From positions 1 through 13,820 of the forward strand of contig JAHEYM010000050.1 of assembly GCA_023251595.1 (NCBI GenBank): 13,820 nt of DNA, read 5' to 3'. Both the position numbers and the translations under genes were made by a program. Positions 6,957-13,820 of this stretch are shown piece after piece (the stretch's first letter is position 1; each line of letters begins with the position of its first letter). The DNA comes from Bacteroidota bacterium. Lineage in GTDB: Bacteria; Bacteroidota; Bacteroidia; AKYH767-A; JABDAW01. Below the pieces are notes generated by a model that was given only the letters and a program-made list of their open reading frames with translations, was not told the DNA's origin and searched no databases.

Positions 6957-8783
6957 ATGTGTGGTATAGCCGGTTTTTATGATTCTGATTTAAATACCGA
7001 TTCGCGCGAGAAAATCCTGTCGGATATGTTGGAAGCCATCTCCCACCGTGGACCGGATGCCCGCGGAGCATGGTACAATGACGCAGTGGCTCTTGGACAA
7101 AACCGACTTTCCATTATAGATTTATCGGAAGAAGCGAATCAGCCAATGATTCGTGACGAATTGGTTATTACGTATAATGGTGAAATATATAATTATCTTG
7201 AAATCAAAGATAAGCTTCTCAAAAAGGGTTATCATTTTCACACCACTTCCGACACAGAAGTAATTCTTGCTTCTTATATGGAGTGGGGTACCGATTGTGT
7301 GAAGGAATTCATGGGGATGTGGGCCTTTGCACTCTGGGATACACGCAATTCAGCGCTTTTTTGCTCCCGCGATCGATTTGGAATTAAACCATTTTATTAT
7401 TTACATAACGGCAATAAATTTTATTTTGGTTCAGAATATAAAGCACTCAAAAAGAGCAATCAATTCTCTAAGAATTTAAATTACGGGCAAGTTGCCCGGG
7501 GCTTACAATTAGGATGGTTGGTTTATGAGGATGAAACATGGTTCGAAAGTCTGAAAAATCTTCCCGCTGCTTCAAATCTTATTTTTAAGAATGGGAAAGT
7601 CAGTATTACCAAATATTGGACACTCGACACTGTTTCATCAAATAATTTTTCGCTCGAAGAAAAGAGTCAAACCTTTCACGATTTATTCATACAGAGTATT
7701 TCTCAACACATGCGTGCAGATGTGGAAGTAGGTGGTTGTCTGAGTGGTGGATTGGATAGTTCAGCAATCGCTTCTGTTATCGGAAAAAAATATCCAAATT
7801 CAAAATTCAAAACCTTTACAATATATTATCCGGGTAAAGATGAAGTGGATGAAAGACCATTCGTAACAGAAGTGCTAAACAAATATCCGTCACTCGATCC
7901 TCATTACTTCACACCTTCTGATGACGATATTCGTGAAGGATTTGATAAAATGATTACTGCCGCCGACGTTCCTGTTAGTACTTCCTCTGCCCTATCACAA
8001 TATTTTGTCATGCAATTGGCTGCTTCCAATAAAATAAAAGTATTATTGGATGGACAAGGTTCAGATGAATTTCTTGCCGGATATATGCATTCATTTTATC
8101 GTTTAATCGGCGGTTTGATCGGAAAAGGAAAATTAGGTGCTGCAACGGTTGCATGGAATTATCATCGGCATCAACAACATTTCGGTTCAGGAAAATCGCT
8201 CGATATATTAATGAAAAGTTTTCTTACTTCATTTTATTCTGAGGATAAATTATACAAACTGGAATTCCAGCGCTATTTGCCTTTTCTTCAGAACAATCAG
8301 AATGTTCCTTTTTCACTCCAACCTTATCCTGGTTCAAGATTAAATAATTTTCTTGCGCAATTACTTTTCACTACTAGTTTACCAACATTATTGCATTATG
8401 AAGATCGTAATTCAATGGCATTTTCAATTGAATCGCGCGTTCCTTTTCTCGATCATCGTTTGGTTGAATACGCTTTCTCCCTTCAGGATGAAGATAAAAT
8501 CTATAAGGGACAGACTAAATATATTTTGCGTAAATCGTTATCACATCTTCTTCCTGAAAAGATTGCGAACAGAACTGATAAGAAAGGTTTTGTTACTCCG
8601 GGTGAAGTGAAATGGCTCCGCGGCTGTTTAAGTTTTCTCGTTGAAGCTGATTTTTCTAAACTCGATTTTCTGAATCAAAAAATTATTGGTGAAGTTATCT
8701 CAGAATTCAAAAAAGGGGATAATAAAAATGCAATTCTTGTATGGAGAATCTGTGTTCTGAATTATTGGATAAATAGAAATTAA
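6957..8783 (+). CDS. asnB: AsnB-type glutamine-dependent amidotransferase (paralogue 1)
   Basis: A 608-residue class II glutamine amidotransferase fused to an ATP-pyrophosphatase synthetase domain. Glutaminase part: Cys2 in 'MCGIAGF' (exposed after Met removal, fixing the ATG), 'SHRGPD' (29-34), 'NRLSIIDLS' (49-57), oxyanion loop 'YNGEIYN' (73-79) and 'DTEV' (99-102). Synthetase part: PP-loop 'SGGLDSS' (263-269), 'DGQGSDEFLAGY' (365-376) and 'YEDRNSMAFSIESRVPFLDHR'-type C-terminal signature. In E. coli AsnB the GEGSDE Glu is the proposed catalytic base; here it is Gln367. The usual 'DEP' before this is 'DVP' (337-339). Gln at this site is common, as I recall, in AsnB-like proteins of polysaccharide loci. 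Glutaminase and adenylation chemistry look intact, but the acceptor may be a sugar carboxylate rather than aspartate, as proposed for WbpS-like proteins. It is the third gene of the yfhO-GT-asnB unit. Confidence 0.92.
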   Translation: MCGIAGFYDSDLNTDSREKILSDMLEAISHRGPDARGAWYNDAVALGQNRLSIIDLSEEANQPMIRDELVITYNGEIYNYLEIKDKLLKKGYHFHTTSDTEVILASYMEWGTDCVKEFMGMWAFALWDTRNSALFCSRDRFGIKPFYYLHNGNKFYFGSEYKALKKSNQFSKNLNYGQVARGLQLGWLVYEDETWFESLKNLPAASNLIFKNGKVSITKYWTLDTVSSNNFSLEEKSQTFHDLFIQSISQHMRADVEVGGCLSGGLDSSAIASVIGKKYPNSKFKTFTIYYPGKDEVDERPFVTEVLNKYPSLDPHYFTPSDDDIREGFDKMITAADVPVSTSSALSQYFVMQLAASNKIKVLLDGQGSDEFLAGYMHSFYRLIGGLIGKGKLGAATVAWNYHRHQQHFGSGKSLDILMKSFLTSFYSEDKLYKLEFQRYLPFLQNNQNVPFSLQPYPGSRLNNFLAQLLFTTSLPTLLHYEDRNSMAFSIESRVPFLDHRLVEYAFSLQDEDKIYKGQTKYILRKSLSHLLPEKIANRTDKKGFVTPGEVKWLRGCLSFLVEADFSKLDFLNQKIIGEVISEFKKGDNKNAILVWRICVLNYWINRN

Positions 8784-8827
8784 CCCCCTTAATAAACAGC
8801 ACAAAATAACAATCAGTTTTTTGTTTG

Positions 8828-8873
8828 GCTGCAAAGGCACAAAGGCACAAAGTTTTCTTTGTGTCTTCGCAGC
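8828..8873. terminator. Long hairpin repeat between convergent genes; likely bidirectional terminator
   Basis: The arms are 8828-8844 (GCTGCAAAGGCACAAAG) and 8857-8873 (CTTTGTGTCTTCGCAGC), complementary at 15 of 17 positions; one remaining pair is a G-U wobble in RNA. An internal duplication, GGCACAAA at 8836 and again at 8844, allows a second register: 8842-8852 pairs with 8857-8867 across a TTTT loop. It lies between two converging genes, with a T-run just upstream on the plus strand. CACAAAGGCACAAAG palindromes are frequent intergenic repeats in Bacteroidota, as I recall. Confidence 0.65.
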
Positions 8874-8902
8874 TGATTTCCTTTTCTGCAAAATAAATTG
8901 TA

Positions 8903-9955
8903 TTATTTCAGAAGCAAATTTTTTGTTAGCTCTAGTAACAATTTGCTTCTTTTTTCAATCGAATAATTATCTATAATTCTTGCTCTGGCTTTCTTTCCAA
9001 GAACTTCGGTATCAGATTTAAGCGCTTTCAAAATAAGCTCAATCAATTCATCCTTATTTCGGTGATCCAATATAAAACCGGAATCACCAATAATTTCCGG
9101 AATGGAGAACACATTCGATCCGATCGGCACGCATTCACAAAGCATTGCTTCACAAAGCGCATTCGGAAAACCTTCCGCCATTGATAATTGAAAATAATAT
9201 GTCGCAGAACTGAATTTCTCTATCAATTGAGATTGATTTAATGGGGTGATTAATCTTATGTTAGGAGGCATTGGTGGCAATTCGGTTCCCGGTTCAACAC
9301 CCGCAATTTCAAAAATACAATCCTCAAATATTGAAGCTACAGCTACGATCAAATCAATTCCTTTTAAAACGTATGTAAATCGCATACCAAATCCCCCGGC
9401 GACTGTCAGAAAAGTACGTGGTTTTTTTTCTGAAATACGGTCAAAGATACTTGAATCATATCCATTTGTAATAACCGTATAAGGCGTTTTTAATTCCGGA
9501 ATAAATTTTTTAATTCCCTGTGTGCGATAATCGTCAGATGTATATGTATATTCCGACAAAATAAGCGATTGATGTTTTGGCGAAATATGTTTTGCCAGCT
9601 TCTCCGACCATTTTGTAAATTTGCGAAGTAATTTGCGATTGAAATTTCCATAAGAAATGGAGGGAAACGATACACAATCAGTTCCTGCAACAATAAGAAG
9701 AGTCTGCCAACCAAACCATTTACCAAATAGAACAGGTAAGAATGAATGAAATCCGGCAAACTGAATCACAATCAATTTACAGAATAACATTTGATAAAGC
9801 AAATAAAATAATTGATAAATAAACCGGAAGGGAGCCATCCATTTATTGGTTCCGAATACAAATACTCTCACCACATATTCCTGTTCAAGGATATTGATGT
9901 CACGTTTTAGAAACGTGGATAACTTAGGAGTAACAACGAGGATTTTCTGTTTCAA
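8903..9955 (-). CDS. Glycosyltransferase family 4
   Basis: A 350-residue GT-B retaining glycosyltransferase of normal family length. The N-terminal strand is 'KILVVTPK' (4-11). A hydrophobic amphipathic stretch at about 44-77 (FIYQLFYLLYQMLF...) probably contacts the membrane. 'VITNGYD' (161-167) precedes the C-terminal domain, which has 'VAGGFGMR' (185-192), 'LKGIDLIV' (197-204) and the EX7E donor-site motif with Glu261 and Glu269 in 'EGFPNALCE'. 'PEIIGDSGFI' (286-295) is the usual late GT4 block. The start is TTG at 9955: no upstream in-frame ATG exists before the methyltransferase stop, and the next Met (residue 40) would remove the first strand. It lies 18 bp after the methyltransferase stop, in the same frame, and is probably co-transcribed with it. 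The sugar transferred is unknown. Confidence 0.9.
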   Translation of the reverse strand: MKQKILVVTPKLSTFLKRDINILEQEYVVRVFVFGTNKWMAPFRFIYQLFYLLYQMLFCKLIVIQFAGFHSFLPVLFGKWFGWQTLLIVAGTDCVSFPSISYGNFNRKLLRKFTKWSEKLAKHISPKHQSLILSEYTYTSDDYRTQGIKKFIPELKTPYTVITNGYDSSIFDRISEKKPRTFLTVAGGFGMRFTYVLKGIDLIVAVASIFEDCIFEIAGVEPGTELPPMPPNIRLITPLNQSQLIEKFSSATYYFQLSMAEGFPNALCEAMLCECVPIGSNVFSIPEIIGDSGFILDHRNKDELIELILKALKSDTEVLGKKARARIIDNYSIEKRSKLLLELTKNLLLK

Positions 9956-9973
9956 TTTAAACAGATTAAAAAA

Positions 9974-10915
9974 TTATTTTTTCCATGCCCTCGCTTCGAT
10001 TCCATTTCCGCCTTTCCATAATTCGTATTTGAGAGGATGGAGACTTTCGAGAACATTTTTCATTCTCCCCAAAGTGATAAGATGCTTGTAATAATCAGTC
10101 AAACCATCATACGTATCGAGTCGTGTAAGCTCATAATGTTGTTCTTTATTGAGTTGAGGGAATGTATTAAAATATGTATAACAGGGAGAAAATCTATTCA
10201 GAAGCATTCGCATAAAAGGATTGTTTTTATATTTCCATTGTGAGGGAAAGAAAAACTTGACCAAATTATCTACAATTTTTTTTGAGCGTTGGGGTTTCAT
10301 ACGTCTCAGAAAAAATCTGAAAATAAATAAAGGCTTCAATATATACATCCAATCATAGGTATAGTGATCCACAACCATCAATCCACCCGACTTCACCATC
10401 GCCCACAATGCCTGAAATGTCAACTCCGGGTTTGGTGTATGCTGAATCACTCCGAGGCAAATAACCAGATCAAAGCTCTCAATCGGGAATGGAAGATTAT
10501 ATACGTCAGCTTGTGCGACCGTGTAATTTTCCTTTTCACCAATATTTGCTTTGTTTGCTTCAACAGCTTCGCTCAAATCTACGGAGTGCACCAATGCCCC
10601 TGAGGTAACAAGTATTTCAGTAAATCTGCCCGCCCCACAGCCCACTTCCAAAACTGTTTTCCCGCGTAATTCTTCCACTCTAAAGCCAAGACATCGTTCA
10701 AGTCTTTCGTGCGAAATTTTTGTTCCATTGAAACTATCAAGCTGAACTTTAGCGTGTGTCTTCCATTGCAAACCAAAAGCATCTGCATAATTATTCCGTG
10801 GAACAAAACGTGCAATACCATTGAGCAAAGGGAAAGTTTCACCGAGCTCAGAAATCAAAGCAACCCCGTCATTCTTCAGGGGGATTTTGCTTTTAGGTGA
10901 AATGTATGGTATCAT
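9974..10915 (-). CDS. SAM-dependent class I methyltransferase with degenerate Trm112-like N-terminus
   Basis: A 313-residue protein. SAM site: motif I 'VLEVGCGAGRFTE' (88-100), acidic post-I 'VDLS' (112-115), 'AQADVYNLPF' (134-143) and 'FDLVICLGVIQHTPNP' (148-163). The C-terminal part ('LDTYDGLTDYYKH', 266-278) resembles methyltransferases of glycan loci that act on small molecules or sugars. The first 38 residues look like the Trm112-type lead-in ('LICPxCKxPL...FPxxNGIxRFV'), but the usual CPxC zinc pair is Ser6-Pro-Lys-Ser9, so no zinc site is expected from this pair. The ATG at 10915 is the best start and no longer frame carries the Cys pair. It is first in a two-gene minus-strand unit with the GT4 gene and diverges from the second asnB-like gene. 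O-methylation of a glycan is an inference from context. Confidence 0.88.
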   Translation of the reverse strand: MIPYISPKSKIPLKNDGVALISELGETFPLLNGIARFVPRNNYADAFGLQWKTHAKVQLDSFNGTKISHERLERCLGFRVEELRGKTVLEVGCGAGRFTEILVTSGALVHSVDLSEAVEANKANIGEKENYTVAQADVYNLPFPIESFDLVICLGVIQHTPNPELTFQALWAMVKSGGLMVVDHYTYDWMYILKPLFIFRFFLRRMKPQRSKKIVDNLVKFFFPSQWKYKNNPFMRMLLNRFSPCYTYFNTFPQLNKEQHYELTRLDTYDGLTDYYKHLITLGRMKNVLESLHPLKYELWKGGNGIEARAWKK

Positions 10916-10941
10916 CGAATCAGTATCTCAATTACAGATTG

Positions 10942-10949
10942 CAAAAATA
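10942..10949 (-). promoter_or_regulatory. Candidate -7 box for the methyltransferase-GT unit
   Basis: Read on the minus strand this is TATTTTTG, an exact match to the Bacteroidota -7 consensus TAnnTTTG, ending 26 bp before the methyltransferase ATG. No well-spaced -33 TTG was found; the nearest is only 11 bp upstream. In AT-rich DNA chance matches are possible. Confidence 0.35.
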
Positions 10950-10973
10950 GACATTAATTCCAATTCGTTTGTT

Positions 10974-10981
10974 TAGTTTTG
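10974..10981 (+). promoter_or_regulatory. Candidate -7 box for asnB paralogue 2
   Basis: TAGTTTTG matches TAnnTTTG exactly and ends 11 bp before the ATG at 10993, which would give a leader of only a few bases. The nearest upstream TTG (10939-10941) is 32 bp away, too far for a standard -33 element. This is weak evidence, and the box lies in the short divergent gap. Confidence 0.25.
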
Positions 10982-10992
10982 TCATTCCTTAT

Positions 10993-12894
10993 ATGTGTGG
11001 TATAACCGGATACATCGATTTTAATTCAAGCACCGATCCTGGTACTTTGATTGCAATGACAAATAGTCTTTCGCATCGGGGACCTGATGATTCGGGCACA
11101 GAGTATTTCGGCAATATTGAAGGGCAAATCGGTCTGGGATTTCGACGCCTTTCCATCATCGACCTCTCTCCTGCCGGCCATCAACCTATGTATAACGACG
11201 ATCATTCGTTATGTATCGTTTTTAATGGTGAAATTTATAATTATCGGGAAATAAAAGTTTTGCTTGAAAAAGATGGTATAAAATTTAAATCCGATTCTGA
11301 TACTGAAGTACTTCTTCGGTCTTATGAAAAATGGGGATCTGATTGCGTGAACAAATTTATTGGAATGTTCGCCGTCGCAATATATGATGCAAATAAAAAT
11401 ATTTTAACGCTGATAAGAGACCGCGCCGGAGTAAAACCATTATATTATTACTGGCGTGATCAGCTTTTTTTATTCGGTTCCGAACTGAAAGCATTTCACA
11501 AACATCCCCGATTCACTAAGGTAATTGATTTTAATGCACTCGGCGTGTATTTTCAGGACGGCTATATTTCTGCACCTCATTGTATATACAAAGGTGCATC
11601 TAAATTGCAACCGGGTCACCGGCTCGAAGTTAATTTAATTTCCAGAGAAGTCACCACACATTGCTACTGGTCAGTTCATGAAGCATATAATAAAAAACCA
11701 TTAAATATATCGTTTGAAGATGCATGTTCTGAAACGGAAAAACTTTTAGTCTCCGCATTTCAGTATAGAATGATAGCAGATGTTCCGGTAGGTGTATTTT
11801 TAAGCGGAGGTTTTGACAGTTCTGCGGTTGCAGCAATTCTTCAAACCAATTCGACATCAAAAATCAATACATTCACAATTGGCTTTGAAGATGATTCACA
11901 AAATGAAGCTGCATTTGCAAAAAAAATCGCATCTCATCTTGGTACTGAACATCACGAACAATATTGCCGTGAGGAAGAAGCGATGGCAATTATTCCTTCG
12001 TTGGGACATATTTATGATGAACCTTTTGCAGACTCTTCGGCAATTCCTACTATTTTAGTTAGCCGGATAGCAAGAGAATCTGTAACCGTTGCACTCTCTG
12101 CTGATGGTGGTGATGAAGCATTTGCAGGTTATTATAATTATCCGAAATCATTAAAATATATTCATAAACTGGAAGCCATTCCAAAACCTTTCCGAACTTT
12201 ATTTTACTGGATATTGTCAGGGATAGGTTTCGCCCGGCCTGATTTTAATTTGCTTAGAGGTGACAGATTTGAAAAACTTCGTCTCATTCTGCATTCGAAT
12301 GATCCTGTTACTGCATATCATATTATTAAAGAAGACTTCACTGAAAGAGAAATAAGACAGCTTATATATATAACTATTTCATCATACAATACTCCCTTCA
12401 ATGAAAACAATCTTTTTAATAAAAATGTGGATGTTTTGAGTAAAATTCTTTGTACAGATTATAAATCCTATATGTGCGATGACATTCTTCAGAAAGTGGA
12501 TCGTGCCACGATGAGCGTGAGTCTCGAAGGTCGCGAACCGTTGATTGATCATCGAATTATTGAGTGGGCTGCACAATTACCTTCGGAATATAAATTACAA
12601 GGACTAAACGGAAAAAGAGTTTTGAAGGAGATTGTCTATAAATATATTCCCCGCGAATTGATGGACCGGCCGAAAAAAGGATTTACAGTTCCGGTAGATA
12701 AATGGTGTCAGGATAAACTAAAAAATCTGATGCTGGATTTACTTTCGGAAGAAAAAATTTCGCTTGAAGGAATATTTAATCCCAAAGAAGTTACCAAACT
12801 AGTGAACAAGTTTTTACAAGGTGACAATGTTGATTTTCAAAGAATCTGGAAATTAATGATGTTTGAACTTTGGTATGCTGAATGGGTGAAATAA
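10993..12894 (+). CDS. asnB: AsnB-type glutamine-dependent amidotransferase (paralogue 2)
   Basis: A 633-residue asparagine synthase-family enzyme. The frame can be extended to a TTG at 10969, but the glutaminase nucleophile must be Cys2, so the ATG at 10993 ('MCGITGY') is the start. Glutaminase part: 'SHRGPDDSG' (27-35), 'RRLSIIDLSP' (51-60), 'FNGEIYNY' (77-84) and 'SDTEV' (102-106). Synthetase part: PP-loop 'SGGFDSS' (271-277; Phe where Leu or Ile is usual), 'YDEPFADSSAIPT' (341-353), 'SADGGDEAFAGY' (369-380) and 'DRATMSVSLEGREPLIDHR'. Asp371 stands at the E. coli catalytic-base Glu position. This is the ADGGDE subtype often seen in exopolysaccharide loci, and is clearly a different branch from paralogue 1. 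It ends with tandem TAA stops. It could make asparagine or amidate a glycan precursor; context favours the latter, but only weakly. Confidence 0.92.
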   Translation: MCGITGYIDFNSSTDPGTLIAMTNSLSHRGPDDSGTEYFGNIEGQIGLGFRRLSIIDLSPAGHQPMYNDDHSLCIVFNGEIYNYREIKVLLEKDGIKFKSDSDTEVLLRSYEKWGSDCVNKFIGMFAVAIYDANKNILTLIRDRAGVKPLYYYWRDQLFLFGSELKAFHKHPRFTKVIDFNALGVYFQDGYISAPHCIYKGASKLQPGHRLEVNLISREVTTHCYWSVHEAYNKKPLNISFEDACSETEKLLVSAFQYRMIADVPVGVFLSGGFDSSAVAAILQTNSTSKINTFTIGFEDDSQNEAAFAKKIASHLGTEHHEQYCREEEAMAIIPSLGHIYDEPFADSSAIPTILVSRIARESVTVALSADGGDEAFAGYYNYPKSLKYIHKLEAIPKPFRTLFYWILSGIGFARPDFNLLRGDRFEKLRLILHSNDPVTAYHIIKEDFTEREIRQLIYITISSYNTPFNENNLFNKNVDVLSKILCTDYKSYMCDDILQKVDRATMSVSLEGREPLIDHRIIEWAAQLPSEYKLQGLNGKRVLKEIVYKYIPRELMDRPKKGFTVPVDKWCQDKLKNLMLDLLSEEKISLEGIFNPKEVTKLVNKFLQGDNVDFQRIWKLMMFELWYAEWVK

Positions 12895-12929
12895 TAAACA
12901 TAAAATCAGTGAAGTAAAGTTTTACGTCT

Positions 12930-13703
12930 CTACTGCAATTTTTTCAATAATAATTCGCATTTTATTCGCGTCTCTGCATCGTCAGGAGCAATATTCTGCA
13001 ATGCTAATGCCTGTTTAATCACATCTTTTGCAAGCGCTTTGTCGCCCTCGTTGTCGCGGATATAATATGTGTCAGCAAGCTCATAATAGTGAAGCATATA
13101 AACGGGACGATATTTAATTGCATTTTGAAAACTCAAAATAGCAGCATCATAAGATCCGCCTTCAGGTACGCCGCCAAATAATGTGTTGATAGCAAATTTC
13201 TCAAAGGCATTAAATCCGGCAATTGTTTTATGCCATCTCCCTAAAACATGCCATGCACCATCGTGCTCCGGGTTTAATTTCAAACAATCATCCAGCTCCG
13301 TTCTCATTATTTTTGCATTCGAAATCTTTTGTTTGCTGCTTGCATTTTCATTTATTCTACCAAGTGCCAGTGCGTACGCATAATGGGCTTCCGCATTCTG
13401 TGAATTTAATTTTACGGCTTTAATGGCAAGATATTCCGCTTTATGATAATAGGTCATTTTCGCATCTTCAAGCGCCTGCAGCTGCCCTACCCGCGCCATA
13501 AAATAACTTGTCTGTGCCAAATAATCTACATTCTCCGAATCTGCTTTCAACGCAATCTGCATAAGCGCTAGCCCGTCCTGATAACGATACTCCTGGCGCG
13601 CTGTTAATGCTTTTTGGTAGAGGATTTCGTTAACTCCGTCCTGTGCAAAGGAGACTTGCGATGTTGTTAGGAGGAGTAAAATGAATAGAATGCTTGCTTT
13701 CAT
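12930..13703 (-). CDS. Exported TPR-like protein resembling RMDN/FAM82 (regulator of microtubule dynamics)
   Basis: A 257-residue protein. Residues 1-20 are a signal peptide (MK, hydrophobic core 'ILFILLLL', 'SFA' before Q21), so the mature protein is periplasmic or cell-surface; no lipobox Cys is present. The rest is helical and TPR-like, with helix pairs at about 25-55, 88-118, 128-147, 150-165, 184-200 and 203-235. The block 'ISNAKIMRTELDDCLKLNP' (127-145), 'GRWHKTIAGFNAFEKFAINTLFG' region (155-177) and 'YDAAILSFQNAIKYRP' (185-200) lines up in order and spacing with animal RMDN1 as I remember it (IANAYxIKEH...LNP; GxWCY...AxxLF; YEEALxxF). This is family resemblance, not evidence of a microtubule role. 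Probably a scaffold or protein-interaction module. It converges on asnB paralogue 2 with a 35-bp gap. Confidence 0.85.
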   Translation of the reverse strand: MKASILFILLLLTTSQVSFAQDGVNEILYQKALTARQEYRYQDGLALMQIALKADSENVDYLAQTSYFMARVGQLQALEDAKMTYYHKAEYLAIKAVKLNSQNAEAHYAYALALGRINENASSKQKISNAKIMRTELDDCLKLNPEHDGAWHVLGRWHKTIAGFNAFEKFAINTLFGGVPEGGSYDAAILSFQNAIKYRPVYMLHYYELADTYYIRDNEGDKALAKDVIKQALALQNIAPDDAETRIKCELLLKKLQ

Positions 13704-13719
13704 TTTATTATTGTTTATG

Positions 13720-13727
13720 CAAAGATA
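13720..13727 (-). promoter_or_regulatory. Candidate -7 box for the TPR-like gene
   Basis: The minus strand reads TATCTTTG followed by C, a very typical Bacteroidota -7 element (TAnnTTTG). It ends 16 bp before the ATG at 13703, giving a leader of about 10 bases. A poor TTTC replaces the -33 TTTG at a somewhat short spacing. Confidence 0.45.
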
Positions 13728-13753
13728 GTAATCAAACTCGTGAAATTAGTGTC

Positions 13754-13820
13754 TCAGAATGATCTCTCGATTCCCACAACCCATCTGTATTTCAGGTACG
13801 CCGGACTTAAATACGGCGTG
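13754..13820 (-). CDS. Possible 3' end of a minus-strand gene (beta-barrel-like C-terminus)
   Basis: On the minus strand one frame is open from the window edge to a TGA at 13754-13756 and encodes 21 residues ending 'YLKYRWVVGIERSF'. The alternating polar and hydrophobic residues with a terminal Phe resemble the last strand of an outer-membrane beta-barrel. The stretch is too short to be sure, and two other frames are also open here. If real, its gene would be transcribed in the same direction as the TPR-like gene and end about 50 bp upstream of it. Confidence 0.3.
   Translation of the reverse strand, partial: TPYLSPAYLKYRWVVGIERSF

Noticed and set aside
10969..10992. TTG at 10969 as start of the second asnB-like gene
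   Set aside because: It would add eight residues before the catalytic Cys2; class II amidotransferases need Cys exposed right after Met, so the ATG at 10993 is the start.
12914..12925. Small palindrome GTAAA-GT-TTTAC between the convergent asnB-2 and TPR-like genes as a terminator
   Set aside because: The stem is 5 bp of mostly A-T pairs with a 2-base loop, too weak to call.
13740..13820. Plus-strand frames open to the window end (from GTG 13740 or ATG 13759)
   Set aside because: They are 20-27 codons with no family signal; the minus-strand frame ending in a beta-barrel-like Phe tail fits slightly better, though not decisively.

Overview
The window looks like a chromosomal segment of a Bacteroidota member (Flavobacteriia/Sphingobacteriia-like; the exact group cannot be fixed from sequence alone). 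The base composition is AT-rich and Shine-Dalgarno sites are essentially absent. Several start regions carry a TAnnTTTG element, the known Bacteroidota -7 promoter box. The gene families also fit: a short CarB without the C-terminal regulatory domain, a DUF4834-like protein, and a YfhO-family membrane protein followed by a 'YYWPP...GVQRW' glycosyltransferase. No intergenic gap exceeds 300 bases.

Layout. Bases 1-2892 (+) hold the 3' 878 codons of carB (the start lies outside the window) and a small membrane protein 4 bp downstream. Bases 2885-3016 hold two unrelated tandem arrays: an octamer that begins on the stop codon of the small gene, and a degenerate heptamer array ending 7 bp before the next start. 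Bases 3023-8783 (+) form a tight three-gene unit: YfhO-like membrane protein, GT4 glycosyltransferase (TTG start, 4-base overlap) and an AsnB-type amidotransferase (14 bp gap). A long hairpin repeat at 8828-8873 lies between this unit and a convergent minus-strand pair: an SAM-dependent methyltransferase (first in transcription) and a second GT4 enzyme (TTG start). A 77-bp divergent gap then leads to a second AsnB-type gene (10993-12894, +). A convergent minus-strand gene, 12930-13703, encodes an exported TPR-like protein resembling the eukaryotic RMDN/FAM82 family. The last 67 bases may hold the 3' end of another minus-strand gene, possibly an outer-membrane beta-barrel.

How the genes may work together. 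Two glycosyltransferases, a methyltransferase, two AsnB-like enzymes and a YfhO-type polytopic protein suggest part of a surface-glycan (O-antigen/capsule/glycolipid) assembly and decoration locus. This is inference. The AsnB-like proteins belong to two different subtypes. Both have an intact glutaminase Cys2 and PP-loop, but the position of the E. coli AsnB catalytic-base Glu is Gln in one and Asp in the other. Amidation of a sugar carboxylate, rather than free asparagine synthesis, is therefore a reasonable hypothesis, at least for the first.

I see no CRISPR array, defence system, transposase, tRNA or rRNA. The least ordinary observations are the heptamer array, the repeat-derived C-terminus of the YfhO protein, the substituted catalytic position in AsnB-1 and the bacterial RMDN-like protein.
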